NCBI GenBank assembly: GCA_030549335.1
Contig: CM060191.1
Span: 4,841,001 to 4,905,000 of the forward strand
Source: Pontederia crassipes
Taxonomy: Eukaryota; Streptophyta; Magnoliopsida; Commelinales; Pontederiaceae
Direction: 5' to 3'
Length of the DNA stretch: 64,000 nt
The position numbers were made by a program, and so were the translations under genes. Below the pieces are notes generated by a model that saw nothing but the letters and a program-made list of their open reading frames with translations, did no database searches and was not told where the DNA came from. Below, one piece after another: positions 34,546 to 45,937 of the stretch (position 1 is the first letter of the stretch; each line of letters starts with the position of its first letter).

Positions 34546-35546
34546 CCAGCAGCTGGAGGTCGGATCCGGCGCCAGGCGGTCGATCCGGCCGCTGGAGGCC
34601 CAGCGGCCGGATCGGCCGACAGCAGAGAGAGAGAGACGCCGGCGCGGAGCGGGAGAGAGAGATACGCCGGCGCGGGAAAGGGTCGCCGGTGCGGAAGAGG
34701 GTCGCCGACGTCCGGTGTGGGGGGTCGCCGGCGTCCAGCGCGCGGGAGAGGGTGCTCGCGGCCGGGAGAGAGAGAGGAGAGGAGGGAGAGAGAGAGGAGT
34801 GGAGGGAGGAGGGATATATATAAAGGGAAAGAAAGCGGGAAAAGAGAAAAAAAGCGGAATAACGAAATTTTAATTACCGACGGTTTCGGCCGTCGAAACC
34901 GTAAATATTAAATATTTTTATAATTACCGACGGTTGTGACCGTCGAAAATACATTTAGTTATATATAATATTTATTTTTTATTTTACCGACGGTTTGAAC
35001 CGTCAGTAATCGTTACCGACGATCAAAACCGTCGATAATTGTGACAGTTTGGACCGTCGCTAGTTATATTAATAAAATACTCTTTATATGATAGTATTAT
35101 ACATTTACCGACGGTTACGACCTTCGGAAATTGCGGCGAATTTTGCGACGGATGGATATCCGTCGGAAATATCGACGTTCCTAATCGTCGAAAAATTAAA
35201 TAATAATATAATTAATTTTTTTATTTCCGACGGTCGTGACCGTCGAAAAATCCGTCGAAAAAAATTAATAATAATATTAAAAATATATAATTTAATTTTT
35301 TTATTTTTGACGGTCGTAACCGTCGGAAAAGTCGTCGGAAATTGCGATGGATGGATATCCGTCGAAAATATCGACGTTCCTAATCGTCAAAAAATTAAAT
35401 AATAATATAAATCATTTCCGACGGTCATAACCGTCAAAAAATCCGTTGGAAACGGAACCGTCGAAAAATCCGTCGCAATTTGCGACGGATTTAGAACCGT
35501 CGGAAATTATCCGTCGCAAATTGATGAGTTGACCGGTTCGAGGGGG

Positions 35547-35554
35547 TATAAAAT
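35547..35554 (+). promoter_or_regulatory. TATA box at the end of the CACTA subterminal array
   Basis: GGGTATAAAATC stands directly after the last GACGG/CCGTC repeat and before a pyrimidine-rich leader. Its position fits the promoter of a CACTA transposase gene that is no longer visible. Confidence 0.5.
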
Positions 35555-36614
35555 CAGAAAACCCTCGTGGATGCACATTTTCTATTCCCTTCTCTCTCCT
35601 CTCTGTTTCTCCTCCCCAGAGCACTGATGACCGATCTGCGCAACCCTGAGCATCCCGACCAGCCGTGACCCTGAGCACCCATGACGACGACTGCGCGACA
35701 CCGAGCACCGCCGACCACCGCCGACCACCGACCAGATCTGCACGATCCGGAGCACCTTTGACCAGATCTGCACGACCCTCTTCGCCGCCCCCCCCCCCCC
35801 CTCACGTCGTGACAACATCGCAAGCACGCCAAGCACCGCCAAGCCGACCCCCAACCAGATTTGTGCAACCCCCGAGCACAGCCACCACAAATCTGCACTT
35901 CGCTGACCCTCTAACGCCATGACACTTCCCGCCGCCGAGCCGACCCTCTTCGCTTGAAGGTTCTTGTTTCTCCCTCTTTCCTTTCCTTTTCTCCCTTGTT
36001 CTGACTCGATATCTTCTCCCTTTTTTTCCATTTTTTCCACTTAAGTAGGGGGACGACCAAATCTCTTCTCGTCACCCTTCGACGACGATGGTGGAGTGAC
36101 CTCGAGCACCGGCGCGACCTCAAGCACCAGATCTCACCCGAGCACGGTGCCGGCCCCTTCACCAATATCGCGTAGCGCCACCACACAAATGCCAACACCG
36201 TGACCCCTGTTTGAGCCTGCCTCCTTGTCTGCCGCCACTCCCCCGCTGAGCTCCGACGTCAAACGCCACCGATCAGCCCTGTCTGTCGCCGCTCCCCACC
36301 AGCTCCGACGCCAAGCGCCCCCACCGAGCTCTACCACCAAACGCCGCCGAGCACGCTGTGACCCTTGTCAGGGCCTGCCTCCTTGTCTGCCGTAGCTCCC
36401 CCGATGAGCTCCGATACCATGAGCCGTCGCACGCTCGCCATACCCCGAGCACCGCCGAGCCGAACCCAAGATAACTCGTTCAAATGATGAAGGGAACAAA
36501 ATTCATTTGTTTATCTTATTTATTTAGGACAATTATTGTAAGATATAAAGTTTCTTCGAAGGGGGCGGGTGCGCTTGTTCGCGGCATGCTCGAGGTCAGC
36601 GGTGGTGGGGCAGG

Positions 36615-37170
36615 TGCGCTCGTTCGAGGCGTGCTCGAGGTTGGCAGCGTCATGGTGGGGGTACTGGTGGTTTGGCGGCATCGTGGTGGGGGCGGTGGCC
36701 ACATTTGTCAGCGGCGGATGTGCTTGAGGTCGGTCGCAAAGGAGCTTGAGGTCGCCGATGCACAGTGGAGAGGAGTGGAGAGAGGGGGAGAGGCCAAGTG
36801 CGCTCGTTCGAGGCGTGCTCGAGGTTGGCGGCGTCATGGTGGGGGTACTGGTGGTTTGGCGACATCGTGGTGGGGGCGGTTGCCACATTTGTCAGCGGCG
36901 GATGTGCTTGAGGTCGGTCGCAAAGGAGCTTGAGGTCGCCGATGCACAGTGGAGAGGAGTGGAGAGAGGGGGAGAGGCCAAGTGCGCTCGTTCGAGGCGT
37001 GCTCGAGGTTGGCGGCGTCATGGTGGGGGTACTGGTGGTTTGGCGACATCGTGGTGGGGGCGGTTGCCACATTTGTCAGCGGCGGATGTGCTTGAGGTCG
37101 GTCGCAAAGGAGCTTGAGGTCGCCGATGCACAGTGAAGAGGAGTGGAGAGAGGGGGAGAGGCCAAGTGGA
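36615..37170. repeat. 184-bp minisatellite, three units
   Basis: TGCGCTCGTTCGAGGCGTGC starts at 36615, 36799 and 36983, a constant 184-bp step. Units differ by single bases. They contain CATGGTGGGGGTACTGGTGG and end in a GGAGAGAGGGGGAGAGGCC patch. As 184 is not a multiple of three, the long overlapping open frames on both strands do not repeat in phase and are unlikely to be genes. Confidence 0.93.
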
Positions 37171-37793
37171 GAGGAGGAGAAGAGCGACGACACCGTCGCG
37201 AGAGGAGAGGAGCGGAGAGAGAGCGAAACGGATGAGAGAGAAGAAGAGAGAAAATGACACGACGCTTTAGGGTTAGCCGTTTTCTACCCCTCACGCATCG
37301 AACCGGACTGAACCATGCATCGATGCGTGTGAACCAACTGCGCTGTGAACCGCGGTTCATCCCTACATCTTTTCATACGAGCATATCTACGTTAGCCGTC
37401 AGATGCGCATCCTATGGCTGTGACGCTCATTTTTTCCAAAACAAAACGATAGAGATGGATGATAAGGGAGTATTAACTCTAGGCTCCCAATTTCACTCAA
37501 CCTGACCTGATTTTGGTCATGATCATTGTGACTTTGACATTCATTACAAATTTTAACCATGGTTTGGTAGTTTCTTTTATGTGCATTGATCAATACATTT
37601 AATCTTGGAAGCTGTTTACCTTCAGTATTAATTGTGAGCCCATTGACTGTGGGCAAGAATACCTTTAATTTGGGCGTATCTCTAGCAAATATGCATGTAC
37701 GATTTATATATATATATATATATAGGGGATTATAAAAATATTAAAAGTTTTATAGCATTGCTTATTTATTTATGTATAACTCTCAAAAATACA
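37171..37793. other. Intergenic, no gene seen
   Basis: A purine-rich tail of the minisatellite passes into ordinary AT-rich sequence with a short AT microsatellite near 37708. This is the 3' flank of YUCCA copy A. Confidence 0.5.
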
Positions 37794-39303
37794 TCACACA
37801 TTATGCATCATGATCTTAATATTTTCTGCAATATTACGAGCATCGTCGGATATGCCGTCCAATCCTCTGCGTGCAAATCCTGCACAATAAAGTTCATTCT
37901 TCCCCTTCCAGTGATTCGGGAACTTTTCCTTTGGAAATCCATCTTCTTTGAATAGAGAATCACCATCCTACACCCAGTCAAGAAATTATATAATTATTGT
38001 AAAAAATGCTTCAAAAAATGGCAATAAGTGCATGAGTATAATGCAAAGTTAGATATATAGTTAAGAATTTGCTAATTAACCAAGTAAATAGTAATAATTA
38101 TACACACGAACCTTTAGCCAGTTCTTCACCGTGCTCTTATACCCAGTGGCAAATACTACAGCATCAAATGACGATGACTCCCCATCCTCGAATACAACCC
38201 CGTGGCGGCCATCGAACTCAGAGACACCTTTCACAACCTTTACAATAATAAATACCATAATAATTTACTTAACACGATTCAAATAATATATATATCTATA
38301 TATTCATCGATGAATTAAGCAAAGTTATATATATATATATATAGTAACAGTTAGTACCATGATTTCTCCTTTCTGGATCTTATTGACAGTGCCGACGTCG
38401 ATGACGGAGGATCTACCCGTCGCGGCCTTGAGGCGCAAGGGGCCCATGTCGGGTCTGACAATGCCGTACTTGGACAGATCTCCGTACCTGATCTTAGCCA
38501 ACATGACAAGGAGAGCATCCACTTCATCCACGGAGACGTACTTCACCAGGGTCATTCCGAGATGAATAATCTCCTTCGTCATCACGTGCATCTGTTCATC
38601 ATATCACGCAATTTCATATCGTATGCACGAGGCCTGCAATGCATGCATATGTATATATATGTGAGTACGTACGTACCGGACTTCTGATGGCAATGGTGGT
38701 CTTGGCGCCATGGGAGGCGAGGTCGTACGCGATCTCCATGCCGGAGTTGCCACTGCCGACGACGAGAACGCGCTTCCCGACGTAGTTCGCGCCGGACTTG
38801 TACTGCGACGAGTGGACGACCTCGCTTCCAAAGCTCTGAAGCCCGGGCAGGTCAGGGACCAACCCTTGGCCGTTCTCGCCGGTCGCCACGATCAGGAACC
38901 TGGCGGCGTATTCCCTCACAGCGTCTCCGGCGCCGGCTTCGGTGCTGCGAGCGGTCACCCGCCACTCCCCACTGTTCCCGTCGTAGGAGGCCGACTCGAC
39001 GAGGGTGGAATAGCGGGGGCGCAGCTCGAAGTGCTGGACGTAGTCGTCCAGGTACTTGACGAAGCCGTCCCTGGGGACGAACGTGGGGGCGGTCTTGGGG
39101 AACGCCATGTGGGGGAGCTCGCAGAACTCCTTGGCCAGGTGAAGCTTCAGGCGGTCGTAGGCCCTGCGCTTCCAGAGGGAGGCCGCGACGTCCTCCTTCT
39201 CGAGGATGACGCTGGAGATGGAGTGCTTGCTCAAGCACGCCGCGGCGGCGAGGCCCGCCGGCCCGGCGCCAACGATGATAACATCAGCGTTCTCAGACGC
39301 CAT
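37794..39303 (-). CDS. YUCCA10/11-like flavin monooxygenase, copy A (intact)
   Basis: A four-exon gene: 39303-38677, 38591-38358, 38237-38112, 37967-37794. All introns are GT..AG in phase 0, giving 386 residues, close to Arabidopsis YUC10. The family oxidises indole-3-pyruvate to indole-3-acetic acid with FAD, NADPH and O2. Visible motifs are the FAD site GAGPAG (12-17), ATGEN (140-144), the NADPH site GSGNSG (183-188) and FATGY (316-320). The FMO-identifying motif reads [11 protein letters not shown] (158-168), with Ser where the family pattern FxGxxxH, and pseudogene copy C, have Gly. The start is the ATG in GATATGGCG; an upstream in-frame TTG is leader. A TATA-like GCTATAAGTATCC lies about 90 bp upstream. 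Exon 1 is strongly GC-rich. Confidence 0.92.
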
Positions 39304-40000
39304 ATCGAACAAATAAATTGACTTATAGGCTTTGCACTTTGCTGGTAGCTCTGCTGCTAGTACGGACTGAAGCCTCTAAGAATCTGGGATACTTATAGCC
39401 GGAAGAAGATGCATATAATTAATTGTCAATAAAAAAAATAATTATTAATTATGTATCTTGTAAATATACCATCTGGCACATTAATTCGCAGATCTTGATT
39501 TGGCAACAAAATCATGAATTTTGTAGTTTCGGATAACGATTGAATAGCCAACAGACATGCGTACCTATTACCTCCGAGAAGTTTGGAGGCTGCATTTCCC
39601 ACTTTGGATAAGTACGAGGTCTCTAATATTAGTTATTAGAACGTTTGGGATATGTATTGAAATGTTAATTCAGGAAGTGTGTTATTTTAAATAATTAATA
39701 CGTTTTAGGTAAAGCAGAATTCAATTAATTCTGTGTTTATATATATAGGTATACAAGTCCAGATGCATTCGATAATTAACATTGGTATGGTCTTATCATT
39801 AATGACCACACCAGATAATTAATATTCGGATCCCAAGGTTTAGTACTATGTACGCATTAATACATTGAGCTTATCCAATTAATGATATGTATATCATAAA
39901 TTGATCCGTGTTATGGACTACGGATTACACCTATGTATGTGTTTGTGTCCTATGAAAATTTATTGGCATATATTGCACCATTTAATATCTGGATAAACGT
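39304..40000 (-). promoter_or_regulatory. YUCCA copy A upstream region
   Basis: The reverse complement of this stretch aligns with the regions before YUCCA copies B (about 53950-54424) and C (about 59250-59793), so the promoter was duplicated with the gene. The proximal part has a TATA-like CTATAAGTATCC at about 39390-39400. Confidence 0.6.
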
Positions 40001-40035
40001 CATTAATTAATTAATTAATTAATTAATTAATTAAT
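39997..40035. repeat. TTAA tetranucleotide microsatellite
   Basis: An uninterrupted run of TTAA repeats ending in TTAATGGC. Confidence 0.95.
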
Positions 40036-41249
40036 GGCTCCGTGGATAGTCTCACGGAGTCACGGGGGATCTTGTGGCGGGAGATGCAGCTTTTTGACAC
40101 TTGCCGGACTACGGGACACCCTCCAATCGAAATTTAACTCCAAAGAAGCGCGAAGACAAGTTTGTGTTTTTGGGCGGCACCAAAACACACGATACATTTG
40201 GAGAATGAAACACAAACATGTGTTTTTAAAATCGAATCATATCGAACCGTCTGATCGGTTCAATCGTGAATCGGCCATTGGCTATGTAACTTCTTAAAAT
40301 CAACCCATGTCACGTGGTGAAGACCAACTTGATAACGCTATAAACGTAACAAAATGAAATATTGACCAAGTCTAAGTCAAGAACTAAAATACGTGAGCGA
40401 AGGAAAAAATAAAATACAGAAAGATAACATAAATAGCAAAAGTTCATAATGGCTATATCATCTCTAACAGAAAATCATAAGGTTTACATCATGAGTTTAT
40501 AAATGTGGAAAAAAATAAATAAATAACTAAATAGACTATGTAGTTCATGTGCTTTCTAGTTGCCTGAGTATTGTCGCAGCACACTCATTCAACACCATCT
40601 GACCTGGTCTTATGAAAATCAAACATAGGAAAGGAGATCCGTAAGCTTAATGGGAAACTAGTAAGAGTATACAAGAATAAATCAGAATGATTACATAACT
40701 TATCTTGGTTAGGGAATGAGCATGGAGTCATCAGAATAACAAAAGCCAATAAATATCGATAAGTAGTAAGACCATTATGAGACATAATAAACTTGGAAAT
40801 AATGGTAGACTTGTTAATCATGACAAATCATAACCATACTTGATTTGAAATTCATACTTGCTTTACTTGTACATATGCATTATGCTTAGAAAGTTGGTGA
40901 CTTTATTTGTCTTTAAATTATTGAGATTTGCCGAGCAAAATGATACAGTCTTGTACGGGTTAATGGTGATCAAACCATGACTAAGGAGTGACCCTAATTT
41001 TGAGGCACTTGTTATGGGCTAGCAACCCATTATTCATCTTCTATCTTGCTTATTAATCACTTTAGAAACTTGTTCGTTATTCTTCATGCAATAGAAACAA
41101 TTGGGTCAATAGGAGAGTAAATCAGTAAAATGATTCATATCTTAATTGGGAATGAATTTCAGTGAGAACATGTGACTACTTCAATCGTAACAAGGATCAA
41201 TCATAAATCAAAATAAAAGGGTAATGGATTAATGTAATAAGGGGTCATT
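40036..41249. other. Intergenic, no gene seen
   Basis: AT-rich. Short open frames show no family resemblance. Confidence 0.5.
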
Positions 41250-41640
41250 GCTCTGTAGCTTGGCACGGTCATGACATATTAGTGGCATGGGCGTGCCGAT
41301 AGGGATGGCACGGTCGTGCTTGTCATATGGCACGGGTGTGCTTGTAAGATAGCACGGACGTGCCAGTGCATGAGGGCGGTCAATCGATTTAGTGGATCGC
41401 TCCACCGATCGATGGGTTCATGCGGCTAGGTTATGGCACAGGTATATCATAGGGGGTGGCACAGGCGTGCTTGATCATGAAGGCGGTCAACCCATTTAAT
41501 GGGTCGGTCAACCGGTTTTGTAGTTAGTGGCTCGGCTAACAATTCGATCATGGAACGGACGTGCCGGATGGGTGCCACGATCGTGACGGCAGTAGCACGA
41601 GCGTGCCAGAAAGGGTGGAAAGGCCGTGACGGCGGGGTTC
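41250..41640. repeat. Cluster of imperfect GGCACGG(N)CGTGCC palindromes
   Basis: The motif GGCACGG followed by CGTGC, or a close variant, recurs about every 20-60 bases (e.g. near 41262, 41288, 41309, 41334, 41355, 41553, 41600), mixed with CGGTCAA(C/T)C motifs. No protein is encoded in a consistent frame. It may be a subterminal region or an LTR segment of an unidentified element. Confidence 0.55.
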
Positions 41641-43388
41641 TAGGCCAATTTCAGTCCCAAAATCCATTAAACTTTAACAGAGCATCATCATAGATTAATT
41701 TCTACATCCTAAATCAACAAGGCAAATGAATATCAATATTAATCAAATTCTACAAGCAATCAACCTACAATTATGCAATTAGAAAGAAAAATAGATCAGA
41801 TCATGCATCTTTTCGTTAGGTCTTCTTCATCGTAACTATCATTCATTAACACGATCATATCGTGATAGGGAGAGAATTAGATCTAGTCAAAGTTATGCAA
41901 GGTGATTTCACTTCACCCAATTTTCACGGTAGTAATTCACAAACCCGTCCGAATCATAGATGTTGTGCCCCTCCTTGTTGTTCTTGGGTCCGATATGCCT
42001 CGCCTATGTGTTCTCCTGAAATTCGTCCAAGCAAGGGGAGGTCGCGAGGTGATACTCGAACAGAGGAGAAGTGCGAAGAGAACAATACTCGGTATGGGTA
42101 GGGGAAAAATAAAAAATGTTCATCTCGTCTTTACCGGATGAAGGCGTGTTGGGGTTCCCTTCTGGTTGTGCGAATGTATGTGCAGTGGAAGGAAAATAAC
42201 GAGGCGGCTGATTCTTCTAGGTGTCAGAAAACTATCTAATAATTTAGGTTATAATCTTTTCAATTAAGATCATATATTCGTTTTAATCTTCTTAATGCCC
42301 CTTATCTATTGCCCTAATTTCTACACCTTAATAGGGATTGGTGGATTTTATCTACTTCAACTGGCCATTCCGTTTTCTTTTGCTTCATTTTTTTGGGTTG
42401 TTAGAGGCCCGATCCAACTCGATGTCCAAAATCATTTTGGAAAAAACTAGGATGAACCTGTTTGAAATGAGTAAATCCGGGTTGAATCAGAAAATCGGTT
42501 CAAATCAGTTTTTTCCAAATTAATAAAAACAAAAAATGTTTTATATGAAAATGGAATATATAATAAGGAAAGTGTAATAATAAAATACATGTAGAAGAAT
42601 ATAAAATATAAGATATTCAGAAATAGAGTAAAATATGTATTATGAATTAGAAAAGGTAAACAATAATTAGGAAATTAGATTTGAAATTTTTGAGAAATTG
42701 GAAGAATAACAATAATCTTATTTAAAATTTGTGAGGGAAAAATAAAGATGTAAGAATAGAAAGTATAAAAAATAGGAAACTAATAGCAAGAAAGTTATAT
42801 TTGGAATTTTTGAAGGGAAAAAATGTTGTAAATATAATAATTTAAAATAATAAAAATATTTTATTATTTTTTGTTACAAATATATGTTCACAAATTTTTT
42901 TGTGAATGTTTATCTATTTTAAAACAATAATTATTTTATACTTTTATACTTTCATTTACACCATATTTTTAAAAGAAACTGAAATATTACTATTTTAATA
43001 AAAATCTAGTTCAACTCAGTTCGAACCTGGTTGAATCGTGATCGAGTTTGTTGATCGGTTCGATGTTTAGTCCGATTTTAAAAATAATGATTCGAAGCTT
43101 GATGTCCATATGATTAATGACAACAAGTGGCAAATTCATGTACTAGATTCATATGTCTTTTGTAATGGGACAAACAATTGAACCGATGGACCAATTGAGT
43201 AGAGGTTTTATCGGTTCAATGGGATTACATCAAGTTAAATCATGTTTTTATTAAAATAAAATTATTTTTTTTATTTTAAAAAATATTTTATTTTAAATTA
43301 ATCAAATATTAATAAATTATGTTTTTTACTTTTTTAGTAAATATTATTTATAATAATTTAGTTTTATCATTTTCTTTTTTTCATAATT
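41641..43388. other. Intergenic, with part of a hAT-like end near 43000-43085
   Basis: No gene seen. At about 43000-43085 the sequence GTTCGAACCTGGTTGAATCG followed by CCGATTTTAAAAATAATG closely resembles the right end of the hAT-like element at 48015-49094. A convincing left end was not found. Confidence 0.45.
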
Positions 43389-43624
43389 GGGTTATTTTCA
43401 TAAACCACCCCTAAATTATCGTAATTTTTCGCATCTAATCATAAACTATGAACTTATTTTTTTTATATCCCTAAACTATCGTGACTTTTTCACTTTAATC
43501 CTTGTGTCCACTTATGTTATATTTTTTTTCATTATTTTTGCTTTTTTCACTTTTATGAAAAGACTAAATTACCCCTTGTCACATAATATATCAAATAATA
43601 AATATAAAAAAGAAAAAAATGCTT

Positions 43625-44010
43625 GACTTCCGCTTTCCCTTCGTCGGAAGGGACAAGACCCCCCTCTCGCAAAGGGAAGGGTTGCCCCCTTCTTTCTCTG
43701 CGAAAGGGCTCACCCTCGCCAGAAGCGAAGAGGGCGACCCCCCCCCCCACCTCTCTTTTTCTTTGCAAAGGGGGGTCGCCCCCTTCATGTTCCCTTCGCT
43801 TCCTTCACCTCCCTTCGCTGGAAGCAAAAGGGGTGATCCCCTTCTTTCGCCCCTTGTGAAGGGGGGTCGCCCCCTTCACTTCTGGCCCAAGCAAAGGGGC
43901 GACCCCTCTTCTTTCGCCCCCGCGAAGGGGGTCACCCCCTTCACTTCCGGCAAAGAGAGGCGAAGTCCCTTCGTCGGAAGCGAAGGGGGGCGACCCCCTT
44001 CTTTCTCTGC
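43625..44010. repeat. GC-rich block of GAAGGGG/CCCCTTC palindromes
   Basis: Repeated AAGGGGGGTCGCCCCCTTC-like units of roughly 40-60 bases in alternating orientation. They give open frames in all six frames, which is a composition effect. It lies inside the MULE next to the captured gene fragment. Confidence 0.8.
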
Positions 44011-44011
44011 G

Positions 44012-44124
44012 AAGCTGCGAGGGCTCGATGTCAAGACGAATGCCTACGAGGCGGACAGCTACGTCGACGCGAGCGCCAACATGCACATAAGGCCAAGATT
44101 GGGGTCTACTTCGTGACGTGATGG
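44012..44124 (+). pseudogene. Glucose-6-phosphate translocator (GPT) fragment, part 1, captured
   Basis: One frame reads DVKTNAYEADSYVDASANM, like the transit-peptide/mature junction of GPT. After a one-base frame change it continues AKIGVYFVT, the start of the first membrane segment. The next codons (TGATGG) correspond to the family's Trp-Trp, with one turned to a stop. The match then breaks at a nested insertion and resumes at 45837. GPT imports glucose-6-phosphate into non-green plastids; this piece is far too short and broken to work. Confidence 0.75.
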
Positions 44125-45836
44125 GTGATGCATGCAAAATATAACATATATTTATCCATGCATTTAATCTTATTTCGAATCATTTTCTAATAGCATACAT
44201 CATTTTATGAGCTTATTTGCATTAATTTTATAAAAATAAAAATCTATCAAATTTTGTATTTTATTTCTAAGAAGTAAGAAAACTGAATTACGAAGCCAAC
44301 GGAGAAAATCGCACTCAAATCGGAGTTAAAACAAAATCAAAAGTGGAAAACAATGAAGCTATTAACGGATTGTGAAAGGATTTTAACAGGCCATGAAAAG
44401 GGCTGTCAAACTCATTATAGTCGTTAAAAGTTACGTTGAGTCATGGCTATGACCAGGTCTTCACTAACTGTGAAATCCATTATTTTAACACTCTAAGGAC
44501 CGTGAAAACTCTCTCATAGGCCGTGAAATCCTATTTCTAACCCGATTCGAACACTATTTAAGTCGTTAAACACACGTAACCAGTTGTGATGAAGTTATAT
44601 TCGAGATTTGGATGGATTTTTGGAAGAATTTGAAGTGTACAAGGATTTCTACTCATATTATATGATCCTAAGATGATTTGAAAATATATTATGAATCAAA
44701 TTTCGAAGTTTGACAAGGCCAAAATTTTAAAATCAATTCAGATCCGATTTTTTCTTATTTTGCCGACCCCACCTAGTGAGATAAGGCTTTGTTTTGTTGT
44801 TGTTGTTACATGAAAAAAGTTTTTATTTCTTCTCCGATCACATGGAAACTCAAACCCCTAAAATATAGACTTTCTACAGCCATAAGAGATCATGCTAGGT
44901 CCTGCAATCGAAGCTTTCAAGTCAAGAACAAAGGAGAATTTCTAAAGGACAAAAGGGAAGACTTTTGCACGGTAGACTCGTGCGAGGATTGAGTAGCTGT
45001 TTCATCATTGCTTCTGAAGAGTACTCTTTGTTCTACATATTGTTGGATTTATATTTTAGATTTTCACATTTAATCTATCTATCTTAGCATTCAAGATTAT
45101 TAGTTTTTGTTTTATCGTTTAGTTTTAGTTGTATGAGTTTAATGTATGAACAATTTCTGATTTTTTATTAATTAAATAATTGGTTTATTTTTTATGAACA
45201 TGATTGTTGTGCATAATGCTTTTCTTCATAATATAATGATTCTAGGATGATTATTGACTGTGTAGTGTGATCAATTCTTAATTCATCATTTTCTGTTCGA
45301 ATCGGTTCTTAACTTTATGTTGAAGCAATCCATATCATAATCTGGTAGAAATTGTGCGACATATTAGATTATGCGGTCTGCATGAATTGACCTGTGTGGG
45401 CAATTCTGTAGTTTAGGTATTACATCGTATTGCATCTTAAGTTTAATATAACTGAAGGTATATCCGTGCGAAATACTTTCAAATTATTAATGTCTTAAGA
45501 TAGTTATTTTACCCGTGTGGGAGATCATATTTTTAGTGTCCTTAATCCGTCTAAAAATTAAATTGAAGCTTTATATTTCTTTTACAAAAATTACATATTG
45601 TTCCTATCATTATAAATCATCCTAAGGACATACGCATCATTAGTGTTAGATTTTACTTTTCTGTTATTTTATTTTCTGCATACTTTTACCCAAACTTTAT
45701 GTCGTCTCTTATTAGCTTCTAAAATTAGTTAAGTAAGTTAACTCATCGTGGGTTCAACACTATACTCTTACACTTTATTACTTGAGCGACTAGTGCACTT
45801 GCTAGCATTTAATTATTATCAGTTCTCGCATAAGTA
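44125..45836. mobile_element. Nested insertion in the captured GPT fragment (possible solo LTR)
   Basis: About 1.7 kb separates two halves of one GPT exon. It begins TGATGCATGC and near its end has TTGAGCGACTAGTGCACTTG, a phrase typical of plant gypsy LTR ends. TTCTCGCA precedes the right joint. No coding region and no clear target duplication were seen. An Au SINE remnant lies inside at 44761-44808. Confidence 0.5.
44761..44808 (+). mobile_element. Au SINE 3' fragment
   Basis: GCCGACCCCACCTAGTGAG followed by ATAAGGCTTTG and a TTG repeat is the Au SINE 3' end in the plus orientation. Confidence 0.8.
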
Positions 45837-45937
45837 GGCGTTGAACGTGGTCCTCAACATCTACAACAAGAAGGTGCTCAACGCATTCCCGTACCCCCCT
45901 CCCCCCGGCTGACATCCATACTCTCCCTCCGGCGAAG
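45837..45937 (+). pseudogene. GPT fragment, part 2, captured
   Basis: This continues part 1: ALNVVLNIYNKKVLNAFPYP, a near-perfect match to the glucose-6-phosphate translocator signature in the first membrane helices. A C-run then disturbs the frame, after which LTSILSL of the same protein is visible in another frame. GPT fits better than the related PPT, XPT or TPT translocators because of the NKKVLNAFPYP stretch. Confidence 0.85.

Larger units (their letters stand above)
34138..36480 (+). mobile_element. CACTA transposon, left end and subterminal region
   Basis: The terminus CACTACTAGAAAAACGCGG at 34138 is a CACTA-type inverted repeat. From 34160 to 35530 the DNA is packed with short inverted motifs, GACGGTT and AACCGTC, many arranged as palindromes with a 2-base spacer. 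This is the usual arrangement of CACTA transposase-binding sites. A purine-rich patch (34620-34810) splits the array. A TATAAAAT at 35547 follows the last motif and is followed by a C-rich leader-like region, as expected for a transposase promoter. No transposase was recognised and no right terminus was found, so the right limit given is approximate. Confidence 0.8.

Noticed and set aside
36484-37193. Several 100-150 residue open frames in the 184-bp repeat
   Set aside because: The 184-bp period is not a multiple of three, the frames exist on both strands, and no domain is recognisable.
34070-37440. Repeated GATGCGCATCC(G/T)ATGGCTG phrase at about 34117 and 37401, flanking the CACTA region
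   Set aside because: Considered as a target-site duplication, but it is too long for CACTA (3 bp) and the contexts differ. It is more likely a common promoter-type phrase or part of another repeat.
38710-39321. 203-residue open frame on the plus strand opposite YUCCA exon 1
   Set aside because: It is a shadow of the GC-rich YUCCA exon. The same mirrored frame appears opposite copy C, as expected for a duplicate, and no family matches.
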